A DNA stretch of 64,000 nucleotides from Nitrosomonadales bacterium (GTDB taxonomy: Bacteria > Pseudomonadota > Gammaproteobacteria > Burkholderiales > Gallionellaceae), in NCBI GenBank assembly GCA_016223025.1, contig JACRPU010000012.1, positions 24,549 through 88,548 of the forward strand, read 5' to 3'. Below are positions 47,729 to 59,088 of the stretch, in pieces. The stretch's first letter is position 1, and each line of letters opens with the position of its first letter. The notes below the pieces were generated by a model. The model was not told the DNA's origin and did no database searches. It was given only the letters and a program-made list of their open reading frames with translations. Made by a program: the position numbers and the translations under genes.

Positions 47729-48742
47729 ATGGAAAGAGCACAGGCTACCGAACTGATACACAACCTGCTGCGCGGCATGCTCAGCAAGAAGGCGTCCGAC
47801 CTGTTCGTCACCACCGGCTTCCCGCCCGCTTTCAAGATGGACGGAAAGCTGACGGCGGTTTCCCCGCAGGCGCTGACCTCCCAGCACACGCAGGAGCTGG
47901 CGCGCAGCATCATGAACGACCGGCAGGCCGCGGAGTTCGAGGCCAAGCACGAATGCAACTTCGCCATCAGCCCGCCCGGCATCGGGCGCTTCCGCGTCAA
48001 CGTGTTCATGCAGCAGCAGCGCGTCGGCATGGTGCTGCGCACCATCACCACCAAGATCCCGGACCTGGACGAAATGGGGTTGCCGCCGGTGCTCAAGGAC
48101 GTGGTGATGACCAAGCGCGGCCTGGTCATCCTGGTCGGCGGCACCGGCTCCGGCAAGTCCACCACCCTGGCGGCGATGCTCGGCCACCGCAACAAAAACA
48201 GCTACGGCCACATCATCACCATCGAGGACCCGGTGGAATATGTGCATGACCATATCAACTGCATCATCACCCACCGCGAGGTCGGCGTGGACACCGAATC
48301 CTGGGAGGCGGCGCTGAAGAACACGCTGCGCCAGGCGCCGGACGTCATCCTGATCGGCGAAATCCGCGACCGGGAAACGATGGAGCACGCCGTGGCCTTC
48401 GCCGAAACCGGCCACCTGTGCTTGGCCACACTGCACGCCAACAGCGCCAACCAGGCGCTGGACCGCATCATCAACTTCTTCCCGGAAGAGCGCATCGCCG
48501 ACCAGATTTTCAAGGGCGAGGTAAACGAAATCAAAGGCGTCATGTCCCGCTCGCGCGAACTCGGCATGCAGACTTTCGATCAGGCGCTGTTTGATCTGTA
48601 CGAAGCCGGCAAAATCAGCTACGAAGAGGCGCTGAAAAATGCCGATTCGCTCAACGACCTGCGCCTGAACATCAAGCTGAACAGCAAAGCGTCCAAGGAT
48701 GCCGACGTCATGTCGGGAATAGATCACCTGAAGATGACCTGA
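47729..48742 (+). CDS. pilU: PilT-like ATPase PilU
   Basis: 337 residues from the ATG at 47729 with CAGGAG 7 bases upstream. Walker A is GGTGSGKSTTLAAMLGHRN and Walker B is VILIGEIRDRETMEHAVAFAETGHLC. The C-terminal half differs from PilT as expected for PilU, an accessory retraction motor. It is slightly shorter than the Pseudomonas protein. Confidence 0.95.
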   Translation: MERAQATELIHNLLRGMLSKKASDLFVTTGFPPAFKMDGKLTAVSPQALTSQHTQELARSIMNDRQAAEFEAKHECNFAISPPGIGRFRVNVFMQQQRVGMVLRTITTKIPDLDEMGLPPVLKDVVMTKRGLVILVGGTGSGKSTTLAAMLGHRNKNSYGHIITIEDPVEYVHDHINCIITHREVGVDTESWEAALKNTLRQAPDVILIGEIRDRETMEHAVAFAETGHLCLATLHANSANQALDRIINFFPEERIADQIFKGEVNEIKGVMSRSRELGMQTFDQALFDLYEAGKISYEEALKNADSLNDLRLNIKLNSKASKDADVMSGIDHLKMT

Positions 48743-48753
48743 GAGGTTGGCGC

Positions 48754-49161
48754 TTGGAACCGCCCCCGCGCAAATCCGGCATTTGGGATCGGCTTACTGC
48801 GGTTTCCAGGGTCATACTGATTGTCTTCTTTGCGGCCATCCTTCCGTCAATCCTGGCGGTTGCCTACGTTTATTCCCTGACGCCCGCCGAGCGCTGGCTG
48901 TTTATGATGAAGAGGGATGCCCAACCCTACGCAGACGCCCTGTTGTCCGGCGATACCGCAACACAGGACAGATACGGGAGCGGGTTCAAAGACCATGTGA
49001 TTGTCGCAAACCGGAAGACCGGAACCGTCCTTTTTTCGCCGCGCGGCGACACCGGAAAATTCTCGCTTTTGTATGCCCCGAACGAAAGCTCGGCCTGGCT
49101 CACTTACGAGCAGTCGGGCGCAAAGCGCATCAAGGAAAAGTGGTATGAGCTGGCGCAATAA
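48754..49161 (+). CDS. Hypothetical single-pass membrane protein
   Basis: 135 residues from a TTG at 48754, with GAGAGG 7-8 bases upstream. One transmembrane helix lies at residues 19-42 (SRVILIVFFAAILPSILAVAYVYS). The rest is a soluble domain without recognisable motifs (MMKRDAQPYADALLSGDTATQDRYGSGFKD). It starts 11 bases after pilU and converges with sdhA. It has no known family to me. Confidence 0.6.
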   Translation: MEPPPRKSGIWDRLTAVSRVILIVFFAAILPSILAVAYVYSLTPAERWLFMMKRDAQPYADALLSGDTATQDRYGSGFKDHVIVANRKTGTVLFSPRGDTGKFSLLYAPNESSAWLTYEQSGAKRIKEKWYELAQ

Positions 49162-49202
49162 CGGCGCCCGCCGGTGCCGCACACGGGGATGATTCGCCCC
49201 GC

Positions 49203-50966
49203 TCAATACACCCGCGCCTTGGGCGGAAACGATTCCACCGTCATCGGCTTGAGGCGCACCGGCTTGTATTCCAGTTTGCGGTCCGCGCTGAAATACAGCG
49301 AGTGCTTCAGCCACCTGGCGTCATCGCGGCCGGGGAAATCGTCGCGCGCGTGGCCGCCCCGGCTTTCGGTGCGCGCTGCCGCCGCCTCCATGGTGGCCTG
49401 CGCGACCTCGACCAGATTATCCAGCTCCAGCGCCTCGATGCGCGCGGTGTTGAATATTTTGCTCTTGTCCCGGATTTCCGTGTTCGCGGCGCGATCGGCG
49501 ATCTGCCGGATTTTTTCCACGCCTTCCGCCAACAGTTCCGGAAAGCGGAACACGCCGCAATGCTTCTGCATGGCCTGGCGCATCGCATCGCCGACCTCGG
49601 CCACGCTTTCGCCATCCTTCCGGTTTTCCAGCCGCGAAAGCCGCGCAATGGAAAAATCGGCAGAATTGGCGGGCAACCGTTTGTGGTGCGGGTTGCCTTG
49701 CAAATCTTCGATGATCTGCCTGGCCGCCTCGCGCCCGAACACCAGCAAATCCAGCAGCGAGTTGCAGCCCAGGCGGTTGGCGCCATGCACCGAAACGCAG
49801 GCGCACTCGCCCACCGCATACAGGCCATGCACTATCTCTTCCGGCCCGTGACGGTAAGGCGCGACGACTTGCGCGTGGTAGTTGGTCGGGATGCCGCCCA
49901 TCATGTAATGCGCGGTCGGCACGACCGGGATCGGTTCTCTGGCGGGATCCACATGGGCGAATTTCAGCGCGATTTCGCGGATGCCTGGCAGGCGCTGCCG
50001 GATCAGGCTGTCGCCCAGGTGGTCCAGCTTGAGCAGGATATGGTCGCCGCGCGGGCCGCAGCCGCGCCCCTCGTTGATTTCCACGGTAATGGCGCGCGAC
50101 ACCACGTCGCGGCTGGCCAGGTCTTTCGCGGTCGGCGCGTAGCGCGGCATGAAGCGCTCGCCGCTCTTGTTCACCAGATAGCCGCCTTCGCCGCGCACCC
50201 CTTCGGAAATCAGCACGCCCGCGCCGTACACGCCGGTGGGATGGAACTGGAAAAACTCCATGTCTTCCAGCGGGATGCCGGCGCGCGCCGCCATCCCCAG
50301 CCCATCGCCAGTGTTGATGTAGGCGTTGGTGCTGGAGGCGAAAATGCGCCCTGCCCCGCCGGTGGCGAGCAGCGTGGCGCGCGCCTGGAAAATCATCGCT
50401 TCGCCGGTTTCGATTTCCAGCGCGGTCACGCCGAGCACGTCGCCGTCCTGGTCGCGTATTACATCCAGCGCCATCCACTCGATGAAAAAATGCGTGTTGG
50501 CTTTCACGTTCTGCTGGTACAGCGTGTGCAGCAGCGCGTGGCCGGTGCGGTCGGCCGCCGCGCAGGCGCGCTGCACCGGCGCCTTGCCGTATTCCTGCAT
50601 GTGCCCGCCGAACGGGCGCTGGTAAATCTTTCCGCTGTCGAGGCGGTCGAAGGGCATGCCGAAATGCTCCAGCTCGTACACCACTTCCGGCGCGGCGCGG
50701 CACATGAACTCGATGGCATCCTGGTCGCCGAGGTAGTCCGACCCCTTCACCGTGTCGTACATATGCCAGTGCCAGCTATCCGCGGAAACATTGCCCAGCG
50801 ACGCCGCGATGCCGCCCTGCGCCGCCACGGTGTGAGAGCGCGTGGGAAACACCTTGGACAGCACCGCCACCTTCAGCCCGGCCTGCGACAAAGCCAGGGC
50901 GGCGCGCATCCCGGAGCCGCCCGCGCCCACCACCACCACGTCGAACGTGCGTTTTGCGACCGCCAT
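49203..50966 (-). CDS. sdhA: Succinate dehydrogenase flavoprotein subunit
   Basis: 587 residues from the ATG at 50966; a GTG directly upstream is an alternative. It binds FAD covalently at the histidine of [12 protein letters not shown]. The dinucleotide motif is [17 protein letters not shown], and the active-site region [35 protein letters not shown] and the basic catalytic stretch are intact. It oxidises succinate in the TCA cycle and complex II. It follows sdhD by 23 bases. No sdhB follows: the next gene downstream is convergent and unrelated. Confidence 0.96.
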   Translation of the reverse strand: MAVAKRTFDVVVVGAGGSGMRAALALSQAGLKVAVLSKVFPTRSHTVAAQGGIAASLGNVSADSWHWHMYDTVKGSDYLGDQDAIEFMCRAAPEVVYELEHFGMPFDRLDSGKIYQRPFGGHMQEYGKAPVQRACAAADRTGHALLHTLYQQNVKANTHFFIEWMALDVIRDQDGDVLGVTALEIETGEAMIFQARATLLATGGAGRIFASSTNAYINTGDGLGMAARAGIPLEDMEFFQFHPTGVYGAGVLISEGVRGEGGYLVNKSGERFMPRYAPTAKDLASRDVVSRAITVEINEGRGCGPRGDHILLKLDHLGDSLIRQRLPGIREIALKFAHVDPAREPIPVVPTAHYMMGGIPTNYHAQVVAPYRHGPEEIVHGLYAVGECACVSVHGANRLGCNSLLDLLVFGREAARQIIEDLQGNPHHKRLPANSADFSIARLSRLENRKDGESVAEVGDAMRQAMQKHCGVFRFPELLAEGVEKIRQIADRAANTEIRDKSKIFNTARIEALELDNLVEVAQATMEAAAARTESRGGHARDDFPGRDDARWLKHSLYFSADRKLEYKPVRLKPMTVESFPPKARVY

Positions 50967-50989
50967 CACATGCCCCAGAGAATTATCAC

Positions 50990-51313
50990 CTACCAGATCG
51001 CATACAGCAGCAGCGCCAGTATCACCGCCACATAAATGGCGAGGCGGAGCCCGGCAGGCTTGACATAGTCCATCACGACATCGCGCACGCCAACCCAGGC
51101 ATGGAGATACGCGGCCAGCAGAAACAGCAGCGTGAACGCGCGCACGATCTGGTTCGAGAACAACCCCGTCCAGCCGTAGTAATCCAGGCTCGGGTGCAGC
51201 AGCGCATAACCCGCCAGAAACAGCGCATAGGCCGCCGCCACCACGGCGGTAATCCGCTGGAAGAGCCAGTCGCGCAGCCCGTAGTGCGCGCCCGTGACCA
51301 CGCGGTCTACCAT
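50990..51313 (-). CDS. sdhD: Succinate dehydrogenase membrane anchor subunit
   Basis: 107 residues from the ATG at 51313. Three transmembrane helices are visible, with [26 protein letters not shown] and a haem-ligand histidine candidate in [22 protein letters not shown]. It overlaps sdhC by 7 bases. Confidence 0.92.
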   Translation of the reverse strand: MVDRVVTGAHYGLRDWLFQRITAVVAAAYALFLAGYALLHPSLDYYGWTGLFSNQIVRAFTLLFLLAAYLHAWVGVRDVVMDYVKPAGLRLAIYVAVILALLLYAIW

Positions 51314-51687
51314 AGCCGCGCCCCGACCAGGGCGGTCAGCGCGAGGCTGACAGCGATCACCCACATGCTGCTGGCGCGCGCCTGCGCCAGCCTGCCGCCA
51401 AAATCCAGATCAATCAGCAGGCAGCGGATACCCGAACAGATGTGATGCAGCGCAGCCCATGCCAGAACGAGCAGCGAAAGCCTGGAAAGAGGGTGGCGCA
51501 GCAAACCGGCCAGGAGGGTATACGTTTCTATGGAGCGCAGGCTGGATTGCAGCATCATCAACAGCAGCGGAAAAGCCAGGAACAGCAGCAAGCCGCTGAT
51601 GCGGTGCAGAATGGAAACCAGGCCCGGCAAGGGCAGGCGTATCTTGCTCAGCTCCATATGTACGGGGCGGTTTCTGTTCATCATCAT
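51307..51687 (-). CDS. sdhC: Succinate dehydrogenase cytochrome b556 subunit
   Basis: 126 residues from the first of three consecutive ATGs (51687, 51684, 51681). [30 protein letters not shown] is the SdhC signature (SxxHRxSG), and [14 protein letters not shown] carries the haem histidine. Three transmembrane helices. It is divergent from mdh, with about 140 bases that should hold both promoters. Confidence 0.93.
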   Translation of the reverse strand: MMMNRNRPVHMELSKIRLPLPGLVSILHRISGLLLFLAFPLLLMMLQSSLRSIETYTLLAGLLRHPLSRLSLLVLAWAALHHICSGIRCLLIDLDFGGRLAQARASSMWVIAVSLALTALVGARLW

Positions 51688-51824
51688 GCCCGTTCGGATC
51701 AACGGCGCAATCTTACACGCTGCAACCGCAAAGTAGAACCCGCGTTTTGCCTTTTGCGAATATGGCGCGAGAAAATCAAAACCATTATGATTCGGCTTTG
51801 CCGGAACTACACGAGGAACGAAAC

Positions 51825-52808
51825 ATGAAAGCACCCGTCCGCGTCACCATCACCGGATCTGCCGGCCAGATCGGATACGCCACCCTGTTCCGCATCGCCA
51901 ACGGCGACATGCTGGGCCAGGATCAGCCCATCATCCTGCAACTGCTCGATTTGCCGCAGGCGCAGACGATGCTGCGCGGCGTGATGATGGAACTGGAGGA
52001 TTGCGCCTTCCCGCTGCTGCAACAGATCATCATCACCGATGACCCGAAAACCGCGTTCCGCGACACCGAAGTCGCCCTGCTGATCGGCGCGCGCCCGCGC
52101 GGCAAGGGCATGGAACGGAAAGACCTGCTGGAAGCCAACGGCGCGATCTTCACGGCGCAGGGCAGGCTGCTCAACGAACATGCGGCGCGTCACGTCAAGG
52201 TGCTGGTGGTGGGCAACCCGGCCAACACCAACGCGCTGATCGCGATGAAGAACGCCCCCGACCTCGACCCGCGCAATTTCAACTCGATGATGCGCCTGGA
52301 CCACAACCGCGCCGTCGCGCAGGTCGCGCAGAAACTGTTCCAGCCGATCCACGACATCAAGAGGATGACCGTGTGGGGCAACCACTCCGGCACGCAATAC
52401 CCCGACCTGGACCACGCCGAAATTCGCGGCAAGCTGGTGCGCGACCTGCTGCCGGACCAGGACTGGGTGGAACGCGAATTCATCCCCACCGTGCAGAAGC
52501 GCGGCGCGGCGGTGATCGAGGCGCGCGGCCTGTCGAGCGCGGCGAGCGCCGCGAATGCCGCCATCTCGCATATCTGCGACTGGATGCTCGGCGCGCACCA
52601 CAACAACTGGGTGTCCATGGGCGTGCCGTCCGACGGCAGCTACGGCATCCCGGAAGGGGTGATCTACGGCTTCCCGGTGCGCTGCAACCACGGCCAGTAC
52701 CACATCGTGCAGGATCTCTCGATCAGCGAGCAAAGCCGCAAGCGCATGGAAGACAGCTACCGCGAGCTGACCGAGGAGCGCGAGCTGGTGAAGCACCTGC
52801 TGGGGTGA
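51825..52808 (+). CDS. mdh: Malate dehydrogenase
   Basis: 327 residues from the ATG at 51825 (CGAGGAACG upstream). The NAD motif is [23 protein letters not shown]; the catalytic segment [14 protein letters not shown] and substrate residues in MMRLDHNRA are present. This is the LDH-like, 327-residue MDH type usual in betaproteobacteria. It is divergent from sdhCDA, so both TCA steps can be co-regulated. Confidence 0.97.
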   Translation: MKAPVRVTITGSAGQIGYATLFRIANGDMLGQDQPIILQLLDLPQAQTMLRGVMMELEDCAFPLLQQIIITDDPKTAFRDTEVALLIGARPRGKGMERKDLLEANGAIFTAQGRLLNEHAARHVKVLVVGNPANTNALIAMKNAPDLDPRNFNSMMRLDHNRAVAQVAQKLFQPIHDIKRMTVWGNHSGTQYPDLDHAEIRGKLVRDLLPDQDWVEREFIPTVQKRGAAVIEARGLSSAASAANAAISHICDWMLGAHHNNWVSMGVPSDGSYGIPEGVIYGFPVRCNHGQYHIVQDLSISEQSRKRMEDSYRELTEERELVKHLLG

Positions 52809-52834
52809 AGGCCTGATTTCATAAAAACCCGAGC

Positions 52835-53053
52835 ATGGCGCTATCCATCACCGACGACTGCATCAACTGCGGTCTCTGCAAGGACGAATGCCCGACCGGC
52901 GCGATCTCCGTGGGCGATTACATCTACGAAATAGACCCGGATAAATGCAACGAGTGCGAAGGCTACTACGACCGGCCGCGCTGCGTCGTCGTAGGCCCGG
53001 TGGACTGCTTCCTGGATGCCGATGGCAAGCCGTACCGCCTGCCGCGCACATAA
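52835..53053 (+). CDS. YfhL-family 2[4Fe-4S] ferredoxin with altered ligand
   Basis: 72 residues. The first binding motif is CINCGLCKDECP (Cys9, 12, 15, 19). The second is CNECEGYYDRPRCVVVGPVDC. The cysteine normally preceding proline (CxxxCP) is Gly54 here (GGC at 52994-52996), while the extra cysteine four residues on (Cys58) is kept. In the Allochromatium-type family the lost cysteine is the remote ligand of cluster I. The protein may carry a modified cluster or use Cys58. It lies 26 bases after mdh. Confidence 0.9.
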   Translation: MALSITDDCINCGLCKDECPTGAISVGDYIYEIDPDKCNECEGYYDRPRCVVVGPVDCFLDADGKPYRLPRT

Positions 53054-53110
53054 GTGTACTTCCAGGAATTGCACTTCGACAGCGCGAACGGCCATCATCG
53101 AAAATCGGCA

Positions 53111-53148
53111 TGTTACGGCAAGCCCTCTCTGCGCGAGATTCACGTTAA
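53111..53148. repeat. Partial interspersed repeat ending CTGCGCGAGATTCACGTTAA-like
   Basis: TTACGGCAAGCCCTCTCTGCGCGAGATTCACGTTAA matches the right end of the element at 8692-8922. The left half is missing. It is intergenic between the ferredoxin and tolA genes. Confidence 0.65.
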
Positions 53149-53166
53149 GGATTGTCCTGGTTATCT

Positions 53167-53220
53167 GGAGTGCGGCGGCTTGCCGCCGCTTTGGAAAGCG
53201 GGAGCAAGCTCCCGCACTCC
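53167..53220. repeat. BIME-like repeat (GGAGTGCGGCGG...CCGCACTCC), copy 2
   Basis: A 54-base unit with GGAGTGCGG / CCGCACTCC ends and two inner hairpins (GCGGCTTGCCGC, CGGGAGCAAGCTCCCG). It is the compact form of the element at 22318-22422. The rest of the 53054-53338 spacer shows no gene. Confidence 0.7.
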
Positions 53221-53338
53221 GGAATCCGCGATCTCCGCGATGGTTCGCGGCATTACCCCAATGCTGTCCGCTTAAGAAAAACTTCCGTTCGTCCAGAGGC
53301 TCTATCGAAGCATGTGCGGGTAGTTTCAGAAACGCCCC

Positions 53339-54133
53339 TCACTCGATCGGCTTGAACACCAGCCTCATTTCGCGGAACTTGTTGAACAGCGCCACCTCCG
53401 GCGGCAGCGGCAACGGCTGCGCCTTGAAGATGGCGCGCTCCACCGCGCTGTCGTAGGCATCCCTGCCGCTCGGTTTCACCAGTTTGGCGCTCAGCACCGA
53501 GCCGCCGGGCAGCAGCGTCACTTCGAATTCCGCCCGCGCATTATCCGGCACGTCCGGCGGCATCACGATGTTGCGGCGGATCTTGGCGATGATTCTGGCC
53601 TTGTGTTCATCCACCACCTTGCCGATGGCTGCGGCCTGCTCGGCGCGCGCGCGCTCCCGTTCGCGCTCCGCCTGCGCCGCCTGTTCCTCGCGGGCCGCCC
53701 GCTCTTCCCGCGCGGCCTGCTCCGCCCTGGCGGCCTGCTCCGCTTCGAATTTTTTCTGCGCCAGTTTTTTTGTTTCAGCCGGCTTCCTGATCTCGGCTGG
53801 TTTGATTTTCGGTTTTTTCTTTTCGGCCAGCTCGATGTCGGCTTTGGGTGGCGCTACGGGCTTTTCTGGTTCTGCTGATTTCGGGGGCTCGGTCGCCTTG
53901 GGGGGCTCGACAGGTTTGGGCGGATCGGCCTGCTCCACCGGCGGCGGCGCCACTTTCGCCGGAACGACCTCCGCCTGCGGCAGACTGTCCCATATGTCCA
54001 CCACCATGCCTTGCGGCGGCTCGGCACGCCAGTTGATGCCGAAATAAATCAACGCGAAAAACGCCCCGTGTATTGCCAGCGCCAACATTCCGGCAGGCAG
54101 CTTGTAAGGCTCGGAATACGCGCTTGCGTTCAT
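53339..54133 (-). CDS. tolA: TolA-like envelope protein
   Basis: 264 residues. An N-terminal inner-membrane anchor (LPAGMLALAIHGAFFALIYFG) is followed by a proline/lysine/glutamate-rich region (PPKPVEPPKATEPPKSAEP), an alanine-rich charged helix (EQAARAEQAAREERAAREEQ) and a C-terminal TonB/TolA domain (VKPSGRDAYDSAVERAIFKAQPLPLP). TolA links TolQR to Pal at the outer membrane during constriction. It overlaps tolR by 4 bases. No tolB or pal is present in the window. Confidence 0.9.
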   Translation of the reverse strand: MNASAYSEPYKLPAGMLALAIHGAFFALIYFGINWRAEPPQGMVVDIWDSLPQAEVVPAKVAPPPVEQADPPKPVEPPKATEPPKSAEPEKPVAPPKADIELAEKKKPKIKPAEIRKPAETKKLAQKKFEAEQAARAEQAAREERAAREEQAAQAERERERARAEQAAAIGKVVDEHKARIIAKIRRNIVMPPDVPDNARAEFEVTLLPGGSVLSAKLVKPSGRDAYDSAVERAIFKAQPLPLPPEVALFNKFREMRLVFKPIE

Positions 54134-54558
54134 CGTCCCCTGGTCTGCGCCAGCAGCCCGACCTTCCTGATCTGCTGCTGCTGCAATATATCCATGACGG
54201 CGATCACTTCTTCGTAGCGCACGTTTTTGTCGGCTGAAATCACCACCGGCTGATCGGCATTCTTTGCCTGTTTCTGCTTGAGCAACGCGACCAGTTCTCC
54301 GCGCGACACATTCTGTTCCTTGCCGCTCCCGCTGCGGTCGCGCAACGCCAGCGTGGCGTCCTTTTTGATGATGACTTCCATCGGCGCGACCGGCGGCGCC
54401 AGCGATTTGCCCACGCTGGGCAGATCAATCTGGCCGGGGTTCATCAGCGGCGCGGTAATCATGAAAATCACCAGCAGCACCAGCATCACGTCAATGTAGG
54501 GCACCACGTTGATCTGGCTCATCGGGCGGTTGGTGGCGCGGCGGGTGTGGTAGCTCAT
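54130..54558 (-). CDS. tolR: TolR/ExbD-type proton channel subunit
   Basis: 142 residues. One transmembrane helix carries the conserved aspartate (INVVPYIDVMLVLLVIFMITAPLM), followed by a periplasmic domain with DLPSVGKSLAP and VVISADKNVRYEEVIAVMDILQQ. It is coupled to tolQ and tolA by 4-base overlaps on either side. Confidence 0.95.
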   Translation of the reverse strand: MSYHTRRATNRPMSQINVVPYIDVMLVLLVIFMITAPLMNPGQIDLPSVGKSLAPPVAPMEVIIKKDATLALRDRSGSGKEQNVSRGELVALLKQKQAKNADQPVVISADKNVRYEEVIAVMDILQQQQIRKVGLLAQTRGR

Positions 54559-55229
54559 GGCTGGCGTTGCAGCACGTTGGAAAACTCTTCCATGAAACTT
54601 TCAAAGCGCGAGGACAGGCGCGTGATGTCGTGCGCGTAGCGGTTGTAGGCCACCACAGCCGGAATGGCGGCAAACAGCCCCATCGCGGTGGCGACCAGCG
54701 CTTCGGCGATGCCGGGCGCAACGTGCGCCAGCGTGGCCTGGCCGACATTGGACAAGCCGCGAAAGGCGTTCATGATGCCCCACACCGTGCCGAACAAACC
54801 GACATACGGGCTCACCGAACCGACGGTGGCGAGGAAGGACAGGTGCGATTCGAGATTGTCCATCTCGCGCTGGAAAACTGCCCGCATGGCGCGGCGCGTG
54901 CCATCCATCAATGCCCGGCTGTCTATGCCGGGTTTCTTTTTCAGCTTGACGAATTCGGTGATGCCCGCCGCAAAGATGCGCTCCATGCTGCCCGCCTTGT
55001 CGTGCTTGGCGTTCACCGCCTGATAGAGCTTGCCGATGTCCGGGTTTTCCCAGAACGCCTCCTCGAATTCCTCGCTTTGCTTCACCGCCTGCCGCACGGC
55101 AAACATCTTCAGGAAGATATACCACCACGACAGCAGCGAAACCAGCAGCAGCAACCCCATCACCAGTTGCACCAGCACGCTGGCGTTTTCGATCAGGTGC
55201 AGAAATGATAAGTCCTGTGTCACGTTCAT
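54555..55229 (-). CDS. tolQ: TolQ/ExbB-type proton channel subunit
   Basis: 224 residues from the ATG at 55229 (MNVTQDLSFLHLIENASVLVQ). Three transmembrane segments, with the conserved GLFGTVWGIMNAFRGL and VAPGIAEALVATAMGLFAAIPAVVAYN. It is the first gene of tolQRA and energises TolA with the proton motive force. Confidence 0.95.
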   Translation of the reverse strand: MNVTQDLSFLHLIENASVLVQLVMGLLLLVSLLSWWYIFLKMFAVRQAVKQSEEFEEAFWENPDIGKLYQAVNAKHDKAGSMERIFAAGITEFVKLKKKPGIDSRALMDGTRRAMRAVFQREMDNLESHLSFLATVGSVSPYVGLFGTVWGIMNAFRGLSNVGQATLAHVAPGIAEALVATAMGLFAAIPAVVAYNRYAHDITRLSSRFESFMEEFSNVLQRQP

Positions 55230-55255
55230 TTTAGAATGCCCATTTGTCTTAATCC

Positions 55256-55371
55256 TAACGGGCATGGCGAGTAGCCACCCCTGATTATGAAACTCGCCAT
55301 GCCCGTTTCCCTCACCCTCTCCCGCTGGCGGGAGAGGGGGCGAACGAATCGCTGCGCGAGTTTCACGTTAA
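55256..55371. repeat. Interspersed repeat (TAACGGGCATGGCG...TTCACGTTAA), copy 3
   Basis: The compact 116-base form: TAACGGGCATGGCGAG, the inverted CTCGCCATGCCCGTTTCCCTCACC, a CTCTCCCGCTGGCGGGAGAG hairpin, and the end GCTGCGCGAGTTTCACGTTAA. It lies directly upstream of tolQ, so it overlaps the tol promoter region. Confidence 0.7.
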
Positions 55372-55467
55372 GCCGGACGAGCCGGAACCAAAAATGGGAA
55401 GCCGTCTTCTCGTTGGACAAAGCGAAGCGCACCCAACGAGCGAAGGCATCATCCGGGTACACGGCCC

Positions 55468-55542
55468 AGCAGCCTGTCTGACTTGAAGGAAATCGGCTGC
55501 TAAACCCGATGCGCTTCGATTCTTCAAGTCAGACAGGCTGCT
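55468..55542. repeat. Perfect 21-base inverted repeat
   Basis: AGCAGCCTGTCTGACTTGAA at 55468 is exactly complementary to TTCAAGTCAGACAGGCTGCT ending at 55542, with one further pair and a 33-base loop. The loop itself contains GGCTGCTAAACCCGATGCGC. It could be a small mobile palindrome or a strong bidirectional terminator. Confidence 0.7.
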
Positions 55543-55713
55543 AGCGTTCCAAAAAAAGTTTTTCGGCATCAATGTAGCGAATTTGTCAAATTTATCCCCA
55601 AAGCACGTTATCCGCAATGAGTATGAAGAGCTGATGAAAAAGGCGGCGGGAAAAAGTAGGTTCATCCGGCTTTTCCGTGGGTAGTCAAATGATCGCAGGA
55701 TGTGCTGACGAAG

Positions 55714-55743
55714 GAAGCGCATCATTCGCGATTGATGCGCTTC
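55714..55743. repeat. Short palindrome (GCATCATTCGCGATTGATGC type), copy 2
   Basis: GAAGCGCATCA / TGATGCGCTTC around TTCGCGAT. It has the same organisation and centre as 19026-19055. Confidence 0.5.
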
Positions 55744-55889
55744 GTACCTCAGCGCATCCTGTCTCTGCCCTTACACTTATTGCCGAGAACAAATTTTTAC
55801 CCTGCTTCCTACCCTGCTCCACTTTTCTGCGGCCCCCTCATTGGGATAGTATATGCCCTGCAAAACCGCCAGCCGGCAAGGGACGCAAA

Positions 55890-56348
55890 ATGAATAACCG
55901 CAGAGTGAGGACAATCGCAACAGTTCTATGTTTGAACATAATGATCTTTGCCGCAACGGGATTCGCGGCAGAACCGCTCGCGAAAGAAAGAAGCCGCTCT
56001 CACCTCGAACTCGATCCCGAAAATACCGGAACGTACACCGGGATGGCGGGCAAGGATAACTACATCGGAAATTGTTCCCCCTGCCACGGACTGACCGGGA
56101 AGGCGGACGGCCCGCTTGCCGACAGCCTCGGAGAAGGGGTTCAACCCCGCAATCTGAGCGACGCAACATTGCTGTCCACCCGGACAAACGAGTTTCTTTT
56201 CAAGGTAATCAAGTCCGGCGGTGTTTCGGTTGGATTTTCCGAATCCATGCCGGACTGGAAGGATACTTTTACCGATAAAGAGATAGAACAGATCGTTCAA
56301 TATCTCAGGGAAAGTATCTGCAAGTGCAACTATAGCGGCGGGAAATAA
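55890..56348 (+). CDS. Periplasmic cytochrome c
   Basis: 152 residues from the ATG at 55890 (AAGGGA 8 bases upstream). The signal peptide ends about ATGFAA. A single haem site NCSPCHG (Cys62, Cys65, His66) is followed by KADGPLADSLGEGVQPRNLSD, and the probable distal methionine is in FSESMPDWKD. The cytochrome c family matches small carriers with oxidase or dehydrogenase partners. It converges with purA 40 bases downstream. Confidence 0.9.
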   Translation: MNNRRVRTIATVLCLNIMIFAATGFAAEPLAKERSRSHLELDPENTGTYTGMAGKDNYIGNCSPCHGLTGKADGPLADSLGEGVQPRNLSDATLLSTRTNEFLFKVIKSGGVSVGFSESMPDWKDTFTDKEIEQIVQYLRESICKCNYSGGK

Positions 56349-56388
56349 GTTTGCGGGCGCAAACTCGCTCGCACCCGCAACAACCCAA

Positions 56389-58898
<2,510 letters not shown>

Positions 58899-58899
58899 G

Positions 58900-59085
58900 T
58901 TATTTCACCAGATACAGCAACAGCAGTCCGGCCAGCATGGCGCTGATGCCGATGAAGCGTAACTGGCCGTCGGTGAGCAACACCATCTTGCCGAACACCT
59001 CGCGCCACATGGCGGGAAACAGGAACGGGATAATGCCCTCGATGACCAGCATCAGCGCCAACCCGATCAGCCAGTATTCCAGCAT
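58900..59085 (-). CDS. DUF2065 small membrane protein
   Basis: 61 residues with two hydrophobic helices (WLIGLALMLVIEGIIPFLFP and FIGISAMLAGLLLLYLVK). It is nearly always found between hflC and hisZ or purA. It may belong to the HflKC membrane complex; this is inferred from conserved position only. Confidence 0.9.
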   Translation of the reverse strand: MLEYWLIGLALMLVIEGIIPFLFPAMWREVFGKMVLLTDGQLRFIGISAMLAGLLLLYLVK

Positions 59086-59088
59086 CCC

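Larger units (their letters stand above)
55372..55889. other. Intergenic region upstream of tolQRA and of the cytochrome gene
   Basis: About 520 bases without a convincing gene. It holds a GGACAAAGCGAAGCGCACCC repeat (about 55417), a long perfect inverted repeat at 55468-55542, a stop-free stretch on the plus strand (55483-55682, starting without ATG, reading FFGINVANLSNLSPKHVIRN) that may be a gene remnant, and a palindrome at 55714-55743. Confidence 0.45.

Noticed and set aside
49302..51035. A 577-codon open frame on the plus strand
   Set aside because: It is antisense to sdhA and sdhD; the translation is low-complexity ([10 protein letters not shown] style) and matches no family.
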